The translations under genes were made by a program, and so were the position numbers. Source: Nocardiopsis sp. JB363 (GTDB taxonomy: Bacteria; Actinomycetota; Actinomycetes; Streptosporangiales; Streptosporangiaceae). Taken from it: a stretch of 64,000 nucleotides of DNA. Each line of letters opens with the position of its first letter. Positions within the stretch are counted from its first letter, which is position 1. Below, one piece after another: positions 1-8,463 of this stretch. The DNA lies in assembly GCF_900143625.1 (NCBI RefSeq), contig NZ_FRFF01000157.1, positions 1 through 64,000 of the forward strand, given 5' to 3'. The notes under the pieces were generated by a model that saw only the letters and a program-made list of their open reading frames with translations, had not been told where the DNA came from and made no database searches.

Positions 1-1186
1 GCGGGGGCCCCCGCCGCCCCACCGGCAGGGGCGGCTGAGGTGGCCGAGGTTGTTGGGGCCACGGTCCCCCCGAGGGGTTCGGTCCGCCGGGGGGCGGAGC
101 GCCGTAGGGAGTGCCCGGAGGCGGGTATTGCGGGCCGGGGGGCCCGAGCGGACCGGGGTTGCCGAACGGCGGGGTGCTCGCGGGCGGCGCCTGCGACGGC
201 ATCGCCCCCGTGGCGGCCCGGGGCTCCGGCTCGCCGTCGTCGACCGCCTCGAACTCGCCGGTGTACCCCTCCTCGTACTCGTCGTCGTAGTAGTCGTCCT
301 CGTATTCGGCGTACTCGTCGGCCTTCGCCAACTCCGAGGCCGGTGGGAAGACGATCGAGCGCAGGTTGAGGGCGACGTGCACGAGGATCGGCACGACGAG
401 ACTGCCCGTACCCAGGTACAGGATGGTGAAGAGGGTGCCGGACAAACCGGCACTGACCAGCCCCCACCAACCCTGGTAGAGGTGGGCGAGGGAGAACAGC
501 AGCACCGACAGGACCGCGGCGATCCATAGCGGCACGTCCATGCTCGCCACCAGGACGATGAACAGTCCGCGATAGAGCAGCTCGGCGAACACTCCACCCG
601 TGACCGCCATGCCCGCGGCGAGGATGCGTTCCTTGCGAGTGCGCGGCAGCAGCAGGTGCTGACGACGGCCGGGTTCGGGCAGCTTCATGGGTTTGGCGGG
701 CGCCCGGCGACCGCGGTGGCCGCGGTGACCCCGGTGGCCCTTGCGCCCCCGCGATTCCTCCGAGGCACCCTCGTCGTCGCCGCTCCCCTTCTTGCCGAAC
801 TCCGGCAGCTTCTCCAGGACGGGGTACTGCTCCTTGGTGGGCATGCCGTTGACCAGCAGCCAGAAGGCGACCAGCGCCACCATCCCACCGAGGGCACCGC
901 CCACGATCGGACCCCACGCGTCGGGGAAACGCAGCCCGAGGTCGACCGCGTGCAGACCCGGTGAGGTGAGCACCACCACGAGGACGAGGACGCCCCACAG
1001 GACGTGGACGCCCATCGTGACGGCGTACAGCAGCTCCAGGGCACGCCCGTCGCCCTCGCGGCGGGAGAGCCACGAGAACGCGCGTCTCCCGAGGAACGGC
1101 TCACCGACCGCCGCGAAGAACAAGAGCAGGACCGTCAGCAGGGTCCCGGCGAGACTGAACTGGGGAAGAATCTCGGACCAAGGCAC
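1..1186 (-). CDS. CPBP-family intramembrane protein, C-terminus cut by window edge
   Basis: Membrane protein of the CPBP (CAAX-protease-like, Rce1/Abi) family. It begins at a GTG at 1184-1186 and stays open to base 1, so about 395 codons are seen and the end is missing. Hydrophobic segments lie near residues 12-28, 52-74, 93-113 and 185-285. The CPBP motifs are FSLAH (about 231-235) and HVALN (270-274). Motif 1, normally EExxxR, reads AELLYR (201-206): the first Glu, thought to activate the catalytic water, is Ala. A basic GH/R-rich linker (about 145-165) splits the membrane part. The C-terminal tail is acidic (DDYYDDEYEE) and then Pro/Gly-rich, probably cytosolic and disordered. It may be a non-proteolytic member. 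The family call is good; the substrate is unknown. Confidence 0.8.
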   Translation of the reverse strand, partial: MPWSEILPQFSLAGTLLTVLLLFFAAVGEPFLGRRAFSWLSRREGDGRALELLYAVTMGVHVLWGVLVLVVVLTSPGLHAVDLGLRFPDAWGPIVGGALGGMVALVAFWLLVNGMPTKEQYPVLEKLPEFGKKGSGDDEGASEESRGRKGHRGHRGHRGRRAPAKPMKLPEPGRRQHLLLPRTRKERILAAGMAVTGGVFAELLYRGLFIVLVASMDVPLWIAAVLSVLLFSLAHLYQGWWGLVSAGLSGTLFTILYLGTGSLVVPILVHVALNLRSIVFPPASELAKADEYAEYEDDYYDDEYEEGYTGEFEAVDDGEPEPRAATGAMPSQAPPASTPPFGNPGPLGPPGPQYPPPGTPYGAPPPGGPNPSGGPWPQQPRPPQPPLPVGRRGPP

Positions 1187-1338
1187 GGGGCACAGCCTAG
1201 AAGAACAACTCGGGTCATAGCGCCCCGAAGCCACTCGCCGTGGATATCGGCCGGCCCTCCCCCTGTGATCAGAGCGGCGAACAACGACCATGCCGGGTGT
1301 CGCAGGTCACACTTTCGGCGGTGGCCCTGGGGGCCGTT

Positions 1339-2136
1339 TCAGAGCACTCGGCCGGGTCGATCGCGGTCGGCCAGGGCGGCGAAGCGGAACGTGTTGATCG
1401 GGTGGCTGGAGAGCAGGTTGACCAGCATGACGAAGAACCCGGTGTCGGTGTGCGCGCGTTGAGCGATGTCGTCGAAGTCCACGTCCGGGTAGAGATACTT
1501 GCCCGCGGCCAGGACCCGAAGTCCCTGGACCCCCTCGGGACAGTACTCGTAGGCGTGGTTGTCGGCGGTGTACTCCTGGGCGCGGCCCAGGGTGCTGCCC
1601 ACGCCGGGGATCACATTGGCGACCGAGACCCCGAACTGCCGCCAGAACGAGGTGTGCCCGGCGGCGATGTGACCGACCTCGTGACCGATCACGAAGCGCA
1701 GCGCGTCCGGGTCGCGGGCGCCCACCTCGAACAGGTCGCTGTTGACGGCGACGTAGCGGCGGAACCCGTGACCGGAGGCGAACGCGTTGATGACACCGTT
1801 GCCGAGCACCACGTAGGCGTCGGGCACCTGGCGCATCCCGAACCGCTCGGCGGCCTCGGCCACCATACGGTGCGCCTCGGGGAACTGTTCCTCGGTGATG
1901 CGCACCCCGTTGACCCGCTGACGGGCGTAGAGCTGGCCGCGTACGAAGTACACCAGCGCGGGGATGCTCAACAGCAGCAGCGGCTCATTGGGGTCACCGG
2001 CCAAGGCCCGGCTGACGGCCCCCGCGACGGTGAACAGCGTGACCAGGACACATCCCACCAGAATGGGTGTTTCCCGGTGATGTCGCAGGGACCGGCGCAC
2101 ACGGGGGTCACCCCATCGCCACGGGATGGCCCCCAC
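1339..2136 (-). CDS. M48 family zinc metallopeptidase
   Basis: Membrane-anchored M48 (HtpX/Oma1-like) metalloprotease of 265 residues. Two hydrophobic segments (about 25-43 and 52-66) precede the catalytic domain. The zinc site is HEVGH (152-156), with the third ligand in the downstream AQEYTAD motif (Glu 188). The family is expected to act in membrane protein quality control; the substrate cannot be told. The start is GTG at 2134-2136, 7 bases after the stop of the M20 gene upstream on the same strand, so the two are probably co-transcribed. No in-frame ATG lies nearby. Confidence 0.85.
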   Translation of the reverse strand: MGAIPWRWGDPRVRRSLRHHRETPILVGCVLVTLFTVAGAVSRALAGDPNEPLLLLSIPALVYFVRGQLYARQRVNGVRITEEQFPEAHRMVAEAAERFGMRQVPDAYVVLGNGVINAFASGHGFRRYVAVNSDLFEVGARDPDALRFVIGHEVGHIAAGHTSFWRQFGVSVANVIPGVGSTLGRAQEYTADNHAYEYCPEGVQGLRVLAAGKYLYPDVDFDDIAQRAHTDTGFFVMLVNLLSSHPINTFRFAALADRDRPGRVL

Positions 2137-2142
2137 CGGCGG

Positions 2143-4032
2143 TCAGTATCGGTACTGGGAGTCGGGCCGGTCGTCGTCGACCTCCGGGGGCGGGGGCGCG
2201 TCGTGTGCTCCACCCATCGGCGGCGGACCACCGTAGGCCGGGCCGGCCGGAGGGCCGGAGGGCGGCGGGGGCGCCATCTCCCCGTCCATGAGGGCGGCCA
2301 TGTCCGCTGACAGGGTCGATTCCTCTCCCCTGCCGTTACGCCACTCGTCGTACGGTTCCCGGTCCTGTTCGCCCATCACCGCGCCCATGTCCGCGTCCGC
2401 GGTGGACTCCACCGCGGGCTCGTCGGGCGCCGGCCAGGACGAGGCGAGGAAGGCGCTGTCATAGGCGTCGTTACTCTCACCGAACGGCGACCCCGTGGGG
2501 GGCGGCCCGGCGAGCGGGTCCGATTCGCTCTCGGCGGGCGACACGGGACCCGGGTAGGCGTCCTGCGGGCCCGAGGGCACGTACTGCGGTCCCGGGGGCG
2601 GGCCCGTCAGGTCGTCCGCCACCGGATCCGGGGCGGCGTAGGCCTCGGCGGGGGCCAGGCTCTCGCCGCCACCGGTGGTGGCGCGCGGGTCCGAGGTCTC
2701 GATGGGCGCGGGTCCGGCGAAGGCGGGTCCGGCCGGGACCTCGGTCGGCGGCAGGCTCGGCCTCGACGGGTTCTTGTTCTCGCCGCCCAGGTAGGACAGC
2801 GCGGCCACGGTCAGCGCGGCGAGCCCGGCCCGGAGCGTGGGTTCGCGGGCGGGCGAGAAGTACGGCGAGTGGTTGCTCGGGACGTTGCCCATCTTCTCGT
2901 AGGGCGTGTCACCGGAAGCCGCCTCCCACACGTCGTGCGGGGTGGCGCCCACGAACCAGAACACGTACGGGATCGGCTGCGGGTCCTCGGGCAGACCGAA
3001 GCGACAGAAGTCCTCGGTGGACGGGGAGGGGTCCGGCAGGTGGATGACGTACTCCTCGCCGAAGTAGGCGAGGTGGGAGGAGGCTACGTCCGAGGTGCTC
3101 ACCGGGTCGTTGTGGGTGACCCCACTGCCCTGGAAGCGTTCGACCTCGGGCTCGCGGCCGGCGCCGGAGGCCGCGGCCTCGGCGCGCACGATCCGCTCGA
3201 TCGCCCTCTCCAGCTGATTCGTGACGTTCTCGTTGAGCGCCCGGGTGCTGATCTCCAGGTAGGCCTCGTCGGGAATGATGTTGGCCTTGGTGCCGGCCTG
3301 GATCCGGCCGACGGTGAGGACCGCCATCTCGCTGGGGCTGATCTCCCGGGAGACCACGCCTTGGAGACGGCTGACGATGTTGGCCGCGATGAGCACCGGG
3401 TCGACGGTGGTGTGCGGCTGGGAGGCATGGCCGCCCTCGCCGTAGATCCGTACCCGGTAGGCGTTGGCGGCGCCGAGGATGATGCCGGCGCGGTGGGAGA
3501 TGAGCCCGGCGGGCTGCGGACCGAGGTGCTGGCCGAGGATGACGTCGGGGCGTCCGAACCGGTCGTACAGGCCGTCGTCGATCATGCCCTGGGCGCCGTC
3601 GAGGGTCTCCTCCCCGGGTTGGGCCACGACCATGAGGGTGCCGGTCCACTCCTGACGGGTCTCCGACAGCAGGTCCGCGACACCGACCAGACAGGCGGTG
3701 TGCGCGTCGTGGCCGCAGGCGTGCATGACGGGCACCTCGGCGCCCTCGTCGTCCACCGCCTTGGCCGTGCTGGCGTAGGGCAGCCCGGTCTTCTCTTCGA
3801 GGGGAAGCGCGTCCATGTCGGCACGCAGCATCACAGTGGGGCCGGGGCCGTTGCGCAGGATGCCGACCACACCGTTGCCGCCGACGCCCTTGTGGACCTC
3901 GTAGCCGGTTCGGGTCAGCCATTCCGCGACGACACTGGCGGTGCGCTGTTCGGAGTGCGAGAGCTCCGGGTTCTTGTGCAGATCGACATAGACCCCCTCC
4001 ACGAGCGGGAAGATCTCGTCGAGGAGTCTCAT
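2143..4032 (-). CDS. M20 family amidohydrolase with long disordered C-terminal tail
   Basis: Zinc/manganese amidohydrolase of the M20D (hippurate hydrolase/AmhX-like) group. HACGHD and GEET carry metal ligands and the catalytic Glu, and a dimerisation (lid) domain containing the GEGGHASQPHTTVDP segment follows. The hydrolase part ends near residue 415. About 210 more residues are rich in Pro, Ala, Gly and acidic residues and end in QYRY. Two short related motifs in the tail, ADMGAVMGE and ADMAALMDGE, hint at a repeated docking element. The ATG at 4032 is chosen because GGAAG lies 7 bases upstream; the frame is open further to 4197 but that part looks non-coding. The M48 protease gene follows closely. 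Confidence 0.85.
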   Translation of the reverse strand: MRLLDEIFPLVEGVYVDLHKNPELSHSEQRTASVVAEWLTRTGYEVHKGVGGNGVVGILRNGPGPTVMLRADMDALPLEEKTGLPYASTAKAVDDEGAEVPVMHACGHDAHTACLVGVADLLSETRQEWTGTLMVVAQPGEETLDGAQGMIDDGLYDRFGRPDVILGQHLGPQPAGLISHRAGIILGAANAYRVRIYGEGGHASQPHTTVDPVLIAANIVSRLQGVVSREISPSEMAVLTVGRIQAGTKANIIPDEAYLEISTRALNENVTNQLERAIERIVRAEAAASGAGREPEVERFQGSGVTHNDPVSTSDVASSHLAYFGEEYVIHLPDPSPSTEDFCRFGLPEDPQPIPYVFWFVGATPHDVWEAASGDTPYEKMGNVPSNHSPYFSPAREPTLRAGLAALTVAALSYLGGENKNPSRPSLPPTEVPAGPAFAGPAPIETSDPRATTGGGESLAPAEAYAAPDPVADDLTGPPPGPQYVPSGPQDAYPGPVSPAESESDPLAGPPPTGSPFGESNDAYDSAFLASSWPAPDEPAVESTADADMGAVMGEQDREPYDEWRNGRGEESTLSADMAALMDGEMAPPPPSGPPAGPAYGGPPPMGGAHDAPPPPEVDDDRPDSQYRY

Positions 4033-4562
4033 GACCACGCTTCCGTGCTGGGCGGCACGGTTCGGGTCCACCGCGTGCGGCACGGTTTCCACCGCCTTCT
4101 TCGTTCTCGTCCTGGCAGAGGCTGCAAGGGGAACAGCCGCCTTCCTGCACCTTATCTTTGTGAAGGTCGCGGAATCACACCGGCGCGTCCCGTGCATAGG
4201 TCCGATGATGGGTACGTCGGGCGCGCCGGTAATGTGCCATGGGTTAGGGTCTGCACACGGTAAGCCATCCTCTCCCGCGCTCGCGCGGGTTCACCGGAGC
4301 CCTCCCCCTACCTTTTCCCGGGGACGAGACCGGCTCTGTGAACTTTTACCGGATTCGTGTGAACCGCTGGCAAATTCGAACATGTCTCAGTAAGGTAACG
4401 GACCATGTTCGTCGACGAGCCCCCGGTGCCCCCTACGCGCGCCACGCGGCACCAAACCCGCCGGTCTCCCGCAACACCCGGCAGGTCGGCACCGTTCCCC
4501 CGGCCCAAAAGGTCCGGAACGACGAAGAACAAGCCCCACAACCCCGTACGACGGAGTCCCTA
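4033..4562. promoter_or_regulatory. Divergent non-coding region between M20 hydrolase and acyltransferase
   Basis: A 530-base gap between divergent genes, with clearly lower GC from about 4320 to 4400. An inverted repeat CGAACATG (4377-4384) / CATGTTCG (4404-4411), with a 19-base spacer, could be a regulator site or part of a stem. No credible gene is seen. Open frames here are short extensions of the flanking genes. Confidence 0.4.
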
Positions 4563-5723
4563 GTGGCCTCATCCTTGACCAGACCGATGTCCCAGCGAGC
4601 GAAGGACCGGCGCGGCGCGAGCGCGGGTTCCGCGAACGCCCGTGCGTCGGAGAACGCACCGGGTCGTGACGCCCGTCTGGACAACGCCAAGTTCATCCTG
4701 ATCGCCTTGGTCGTCATCGGCCACGCGATCGAACCGCTCACCGACTACGGGCCCTCCGGTGCCCTCTACTACTGGATCTACTTCTTCCACATGCCCGCGT
4801 TCATCATGATCAGCGGCTACCTCTCGCGGTCCTTCGACGCCTCGTCGAAGCGAGTGGAGAAGCTGGTCCTGTCGCTGGCGGTGCCCTATCTCATCTTCTG
4901 GGCCCTGCACCAGACGTTCTACGCGGTCGAGCGCGGTGGTCTTCCCGACACCCTGTCGTTCCTCAAGCCCACCTGGACCCTGTGGTTCCTGGTGGCGCTC
5001 TTCGTGTGGCGGCTGACCGTTCCGGTGTGGCAGCGGCTGCGTTGGCCCGTGGCCATCTCCCTGGCCGTCTCGCTCTTCGCGACGACCACGGACCTGGGCA
5101 CCACCCTCTCGGTGGGTCGGGTGCTCAGCCTCCTGCCCTTCTTCGTGTTGGGGCTCAGCCTGCGCCGCGAGCACTTCGCCTACCTGGACCGGCTCTGGGT
5201 ACGGATCTGCTCCGTCCTGATCCTGGCGGTGACGGCCGTCCTCGCCATCCCGGTCTCCGACCGGTTCAGCCGGGACTGGCTGTTCTGGCGGGACAGCCTC
5301 ACCGACCGCGACATCGACCCGATCATGCCGAGCCTCGTCATCCGGCTCACCTTCATGGGCATCGCTCTGGCCATGACCTTCGCGGTGCTCGCGCTCACCC
5401 CCAAGCGACGTACCTGGTTCACGTCGCTGGGCGCCTACACCCTGTTCGTGTACCTGGGCCACTCCGTGTTCCTGCTCGTGTTCAAGGCCTCGCCCTGGTA
5501 CGACCTGGTCTCCGGCCCGGTGGGGCTGGTGAGCACGCTCATGGTCGCCGTGGGCCTCACCCTCGTTCTGTGCACCCCTTGGGTGCGCAAGGCCATGGGA
5601 TGGGCCGTCGATCCCCAACTGACCTGGTTGTTGCGACAGGACGGCAAAGGACTCGCCAAAGCGAAGGACGACGCGTCCAACGCGACACCGCGATCCGAGC
5701 CCGCCCCCAAGACCTCTGCCTAG
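4563..5723 (+). CDS. Acyltransferase-3 family membrane protein
   Basis: Integral membrane O-acyltransferase-like protein (Acyl_transf_3 family) of 386 residues. After a charged N-terminus it has RLDNAKFILIALVVIGHA, the first helix with the family His, then about nine more hydrophobic helices. Its compact arrangement resembles OpgC/fucose-4-O-acetylase-like members. Such proteins transfer acetyl or other acyl groups to surface glycans or lipids; the acceptor is unknown. The GTG at 4563 is preferred because GGAG (4553-4556) lies 6 bases upstream; an ATG at 4587 is the alternative. The last 30 residues are polar. It ends just before a strong terminator and is convergent with the CDP-alcohol phosphotransferase gene. 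Confidence 0.8.
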   Translation: MASSLTRPMSQRAKDRRGASAGSANARASENAPGRDARLDNAKFILIALVVIGHAIEPLTDYGPSGALYYWIYFFHMPAFIMISGYLSRSFDASSKRVEKLVLSLAVPYLIFWALHQTFYAVERGGLPDTLSFLKPTWTLWFLVALFVWRLTVPVWQRLRWPVAISLAVSLFATTTDLGTTLSVGRVLSLLPFFVLGLSLRREHFAYLDRLWVRICSVLILAVTAVLAIPVSDRFSRDWLFWRDSLTDRDIDPIMPSLVIRLTFMGIALAMTFAVLALTPKRRTWFTSLGAYTLFVYLGHSVFLLVFKASPWYDLVSGPVGLVSTLMVAVGLTLVLCTPWVRKAMGWAVDPQLTWLLRQDGKGLAKAKDDASNATPRSEPAPKTSA

Positions 5724-5733
5724 AGGCCGTGAA

Positions 5734-5773
5734 GAAGGGGCGGTCCGCACCGATCGGTGCGGACCGCCCCTTC
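5734..5773. terminator. Bidirectional rho-independent-type terminator
   Basis: A perfect 40-base palindrome (arms GAAGGGGCGGTCCGCACCGA and complement) between convergent genes ending at 5723 and 5797. The right side is followed by TTTCG and the left side by CTTC on the other strand, so it may stop transcription from both directions. Confidence 0.85.
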
Positions 5774-5796
5774 TTTCGTGCCCGAAGGTCCCGAAC

Positions 5797-6720
5797 TCAG
5801 CTGTCGGTACCACCGACCGGAGGGGCCGCGGCGAGTTCGCGACGGCGCACCTCGAAGCGGCGCGTCTCCCTCCACAGCCGCAGCACGAGGACCACCTCGA
5901 AGAAGCCCAGCGCCAGGACGGAGAAGACCGCCACCGGGATGATGAGGCTGTTCAGCGGGGTGAAGAACGCGACGAGCACGGTGATCGGAGCGACCACGCA
6001 CAGGAACATCTCGAACTCGATGCCGCTGAACAGGTGCGGGCGCACCCGGTGACGCCGCAGCGCGCCGCGCACCCGCGGGTACAGGCCCTTGGCCGGGACG
6101 GACGCCTTCCGCTCGGACTCGGCGGACTCGTCGTCCTCGGGGTCGGCCGCCTGAGCCCCGATCGCGTAGTCGCGCAGTCGGTCGGCGTCACCGGAGGCGA
6201 TCGCCAGGGCCTGCTTCATGGACTTGCGGGTCTTGGCGACCTGGGACCCGTTGAGGTAGCGCAGCAGGTCGAAGAAGACCACCACGGGCGCGACGATCAG
6301 GTAGGCGGGGTTGTCGGTGACCAACCACTGCCCGATGAGCAGTGTCATCACGCAACCGAAGAAGCGGATGCGGTCGAAGACGAAGTCGACCCAGGCCCCG
6401 AAGATCGAGCCGTTGCCCTTCAACCGGGCGATCTTGCCGTCCATGCAGTCCAGCACGAAGCTCAGGTGGAACAACAGGGCGCCGGCCACCAGCCAGGCCC
6501 AGCCCGTGTCACCGGCCCATACCGGAGCCAGGAAACACAAGGCGGAGAGCAGCCCCAGCACCCCGGCGCCCAGCGTCAGCTGGTTCGGGGTGATGTTCGT
6601 TCGGTTCGCCGTCCACACCACCAGCCGGCCGGCCAACGGATCGACCAGAAAGACCGTCCACCAGGCGTCCTTGGCCTTGTAGGTCTCTTCCTTGACCTGC
6701 GCGAGAGTGAAACGCGACAT
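5797..6720 (-). CDS. CDP-alcohol phosphatidyltransferase family protein
   Basis: Membrane enzyme of 307 residues that should transfer a phosphatidyl or related group from a CDP-linked donor to an alcohol. The full signature D-x2-DG-x2-AR-x8-G-x3-D-x3-D is present (D91, D94, G95, A98, R99, G108, D112, D116), so the active site looks intact. About six hydrophobic helices flank it. A charged loop between the third and last helix pairs (about 175-215) contains a run of acidic residues. The acceptor alcohol (inositol phosphate, glycerol phosphate or another) cannot be fixed by eye. It is divergent from GuaB1, with a 240-base gap. Confidence 0.88.
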   Translation of the reverse strand: MSRFTLAQVKEETYKAKDAWWTVFLVDPLAGRLVVWTANRTNITPNQLTLGAGVLGLLSALCFLAPVWAGDTGWAWLVAGALLFHLSFVLDCMDGKIARLKGNGSIFGAWVDFVFDRIRFFGCVMTLLIGQWLVTDNPAYLIVAPVVVFFDLLRYLNGSQVAKTRKSMKQALAIASGDADRLRDYAIGAQAADPEDDESAESERKASVPAKGLYPRVRGALRRHRVRPHLFSGIEFEMFLCVVAPITVLVAFFTPLNSLIIPVAVFSVLALGFFEVVLVLRLWRETRRFEVRRRELAAAPPVGGTDS

Positions 6721-6963
6721 GCTGGAATTCTCCTGGAGGATCTGGTCTCCCCTGTGCCCACCGGCAGCGGCGTTGTGTCACCGGATCCGGGCATGGGTCA
6801 GGCACCGAGTCGAGGCGGGAATCGAGTCATCATGGCAGACGGGGGTACTTCCAAGGTAATCGGTCACGGCATACTTGAGTCGTAAGAGGGGGAACAACAG
6901 GGTGCCGCCTGCGCCGAACGGCGGAATGGTCCACCCCCTTCGGTCTCGACCGAGGTAGAGGCA

Positions 6964-8403
6964 TTGCGTTTTCTCAACGACCGGGTCCCCGATCAGGACC
7001 TGACCTACAGCGACGTGTTCATGGTCCCCGGCCGCAGCGCCGTGGGTTCCCGTCTCAGCGTGGACCTGTCGTCTCCGGACGGCACGGGCACCACGATCCC
7101 TTTGGTCGTGTCGAACATGACCGCCGTCGCCGGTCGGCGTATGGCGGAGACCATCGCCCGCCGGGGCGGAATCGCCGTCATCCCGCAGGACATCCCCATC
7201 GAGGTGGTGTCCGATGTCATCTCTTGGGCCAAGCAGCGGGACCTGGTCTATGACACCGCCATCACCCTCAACCCGACGAGCACCGTCGGTGAGGCCCTCA
7301 ACCTGCTGCCCAAGCGGGCGCACAACGCCGTGATCGTGGTCGACGACGACCGGCGTCCGCTCGGTGTGGTCACCGAAGCCGACTGCGCGGGCGTGGACCG
7401 CTTCGCGCAGCTGCGCGACGTGATGTCCAGCGAGCTGTTGACCATCCCCGCGGGCACCGAGCCCCGGGAGGCCTTCGGCATACTGCACGACTTCCGCCAC
7501 CGGCTGGCCCCGGTCGTGGACGAACAAGGCGCCCTGGTGGGTGTGCTCACCCGCACCGGCGCGCTGCGCTCCACCCTGTACACGCCGGCCGTGGACACGG
7601 AGAATCGGCTGCGCGTGGCCGCCGCCGTGGGCATCAACGGCGACGTGGCGGGCAAGGCCTCCGAACTGTTGGCCGCGGGCGCGGACACGCTGGTGATCGA
7701 CACCGCGCACGGCCACCAGGAGAAGATGATCACGGCGATCGAGAAGGTCCGCGCACTCTCCCCGGACGTACCGATCGTGGCGGGCAACATCGTCACCGCC
7801 CAGGGCACCCGCGACCTCATCGAGGCCGGCGCCGACATCGTGAAGGTCGGTGTGGGACCGGGCGCGATGTGCACCACCCGGATGATGACCGCGGTGGGCC
7901 GGCCGCAGTTCTCCGCCGTGCTGGAATGCGCCGCCGCCGCCCGTGAGATGGGCGGACACGTGTGGGCCGACGGCGGGGTGCGCCACCCGCGCGACGTCGC
8001 GCTGGCCCTGGCCGCCGGCGCCTCCAACGTCATGGTGGGCTCGTGGTTCGCGGGCACCTACGAGTCGCCGGGCGACGTCCTGCGCGACGCGCAGGGCCGT
8101 CAGTACAAGGAGAGCTTCGGGATGGCCTCGGCCCGTGCGGTGAAGCTGCGCACCGCCGAGGACTCGCCGTTCGAGCGGACCCGCAAGGCCCTGTTCGAGG
8201 AGGGCATCTCCACCGGTCGGATGTACCTGGACTCCGAGCGTCCGGGGGTGGAGGACCTCGTCGACCAGATCATCGCGGGTGTGCGCAGTTCCATGACGTA
8301 CGCGGGCGCCACCTCGCTGGCCGAGTTCCACGAGCGTGCCGTGGTGGGCGTGCAGAGCGCCGCCGGATACAACGAGGGCCGTCCGGTCGAGAACGGCTGG
8401 TAG
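6964..8403 (+). CDS. guaB1: GuaB1-type IMPDH-like protein (GMP reductase) with CBS pair
   Basis: Member of the actinobacterial GuaB1 branch of the IMP dehydrogenase/GMP reductase superfamily, 479 residues. A TIM barrel is interrupted by two CBS domains (about 95-205), which in this family sense adenine/guanine nucleotides. The catalytic loop is GVGPGAMCTTR, with the nucleophile Cys about 303, followed by the mobile flap region. GuaB1 from mycobacteria has been characterised as a GMP reductase (GMP + NADPH to IMP), a purine salvage role; I transfer this by family. The start is TTG at 6964 with GAGG motifs just upstream. A strong terminator follows. Confidence 0.85.
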   Translation: MRFLNDRVPDQDLTYSDVFMVPGRSAVGSRLSVDLSSPDGTGTTIPLVVSNMTAVAGRRMAETIARRGGIAVIPQDIPIEVVSDVISWAKQRDLVYDTAITLNPTSTVGEALNLLPKRAHNAVIVVDDDRRPLGVVTEADCAGVDRFAQLRDVMSSELLTIPAGTEPREAFGILHDFRHRLAPVVDEQGALVGVLTRTGALRSTLYTPAVDTENRLRVAAAVGINGDVAGKASELLAAGADTLVIDTAHGHQEKMITAIEKVRALSPDVPIVAGNIVTAQGTRDLIEAGADIVKVGVGPGAMCTTRMMTAVGRPQFSAVLECAAAAREMGGHVWADGGVRHPRDVALALAAGASNVMVGSWFAGTYESPGDVLRDAQGRQYKESFGMASARAVKLRTAEDSPFERTRKALFEEGISTGRMYLDSERPGVEDLVDQIIAGVRSSMTYAGATSLAEFHERAVVGVQSAAGYNEGRPVENGW

Positions 8404-8424
8404 CACCGGATACGGAACACGATC

Positions 8425-8452
8425 AGGGGAGGGGCCTTCGGGCCTCTCCCCT
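8425..8452 (+). terminator. Terminator after guaB1
   Basis: A 12-bp stem (AGGGGAGGGGCC with one G-T pair) and a TTCG tetraloop, followed by CTTCTTCTCG. It lies between convergent genes guaB1 (ends 8403) and endonuclease V (ends 8464). Confidence 0.85.
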
Positions 8453-8463
8453 TCTTCTCGTGT

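Noticed and set aside
1240..2310. 356-codon plus-strand open frame over the M48 gene
   Set aside because: The minus strand encodes a complete M48 protease with HEVGH; the plus-strand frame is its shadow.
4377..4411. Additional KstR-like operator (CGAACATG / CATGTTCG)
   Set aside because: The half-sites do not fit TNNAACNNGTTNNA and the 19-base spacer differs from the other sites, so it was kept separate.
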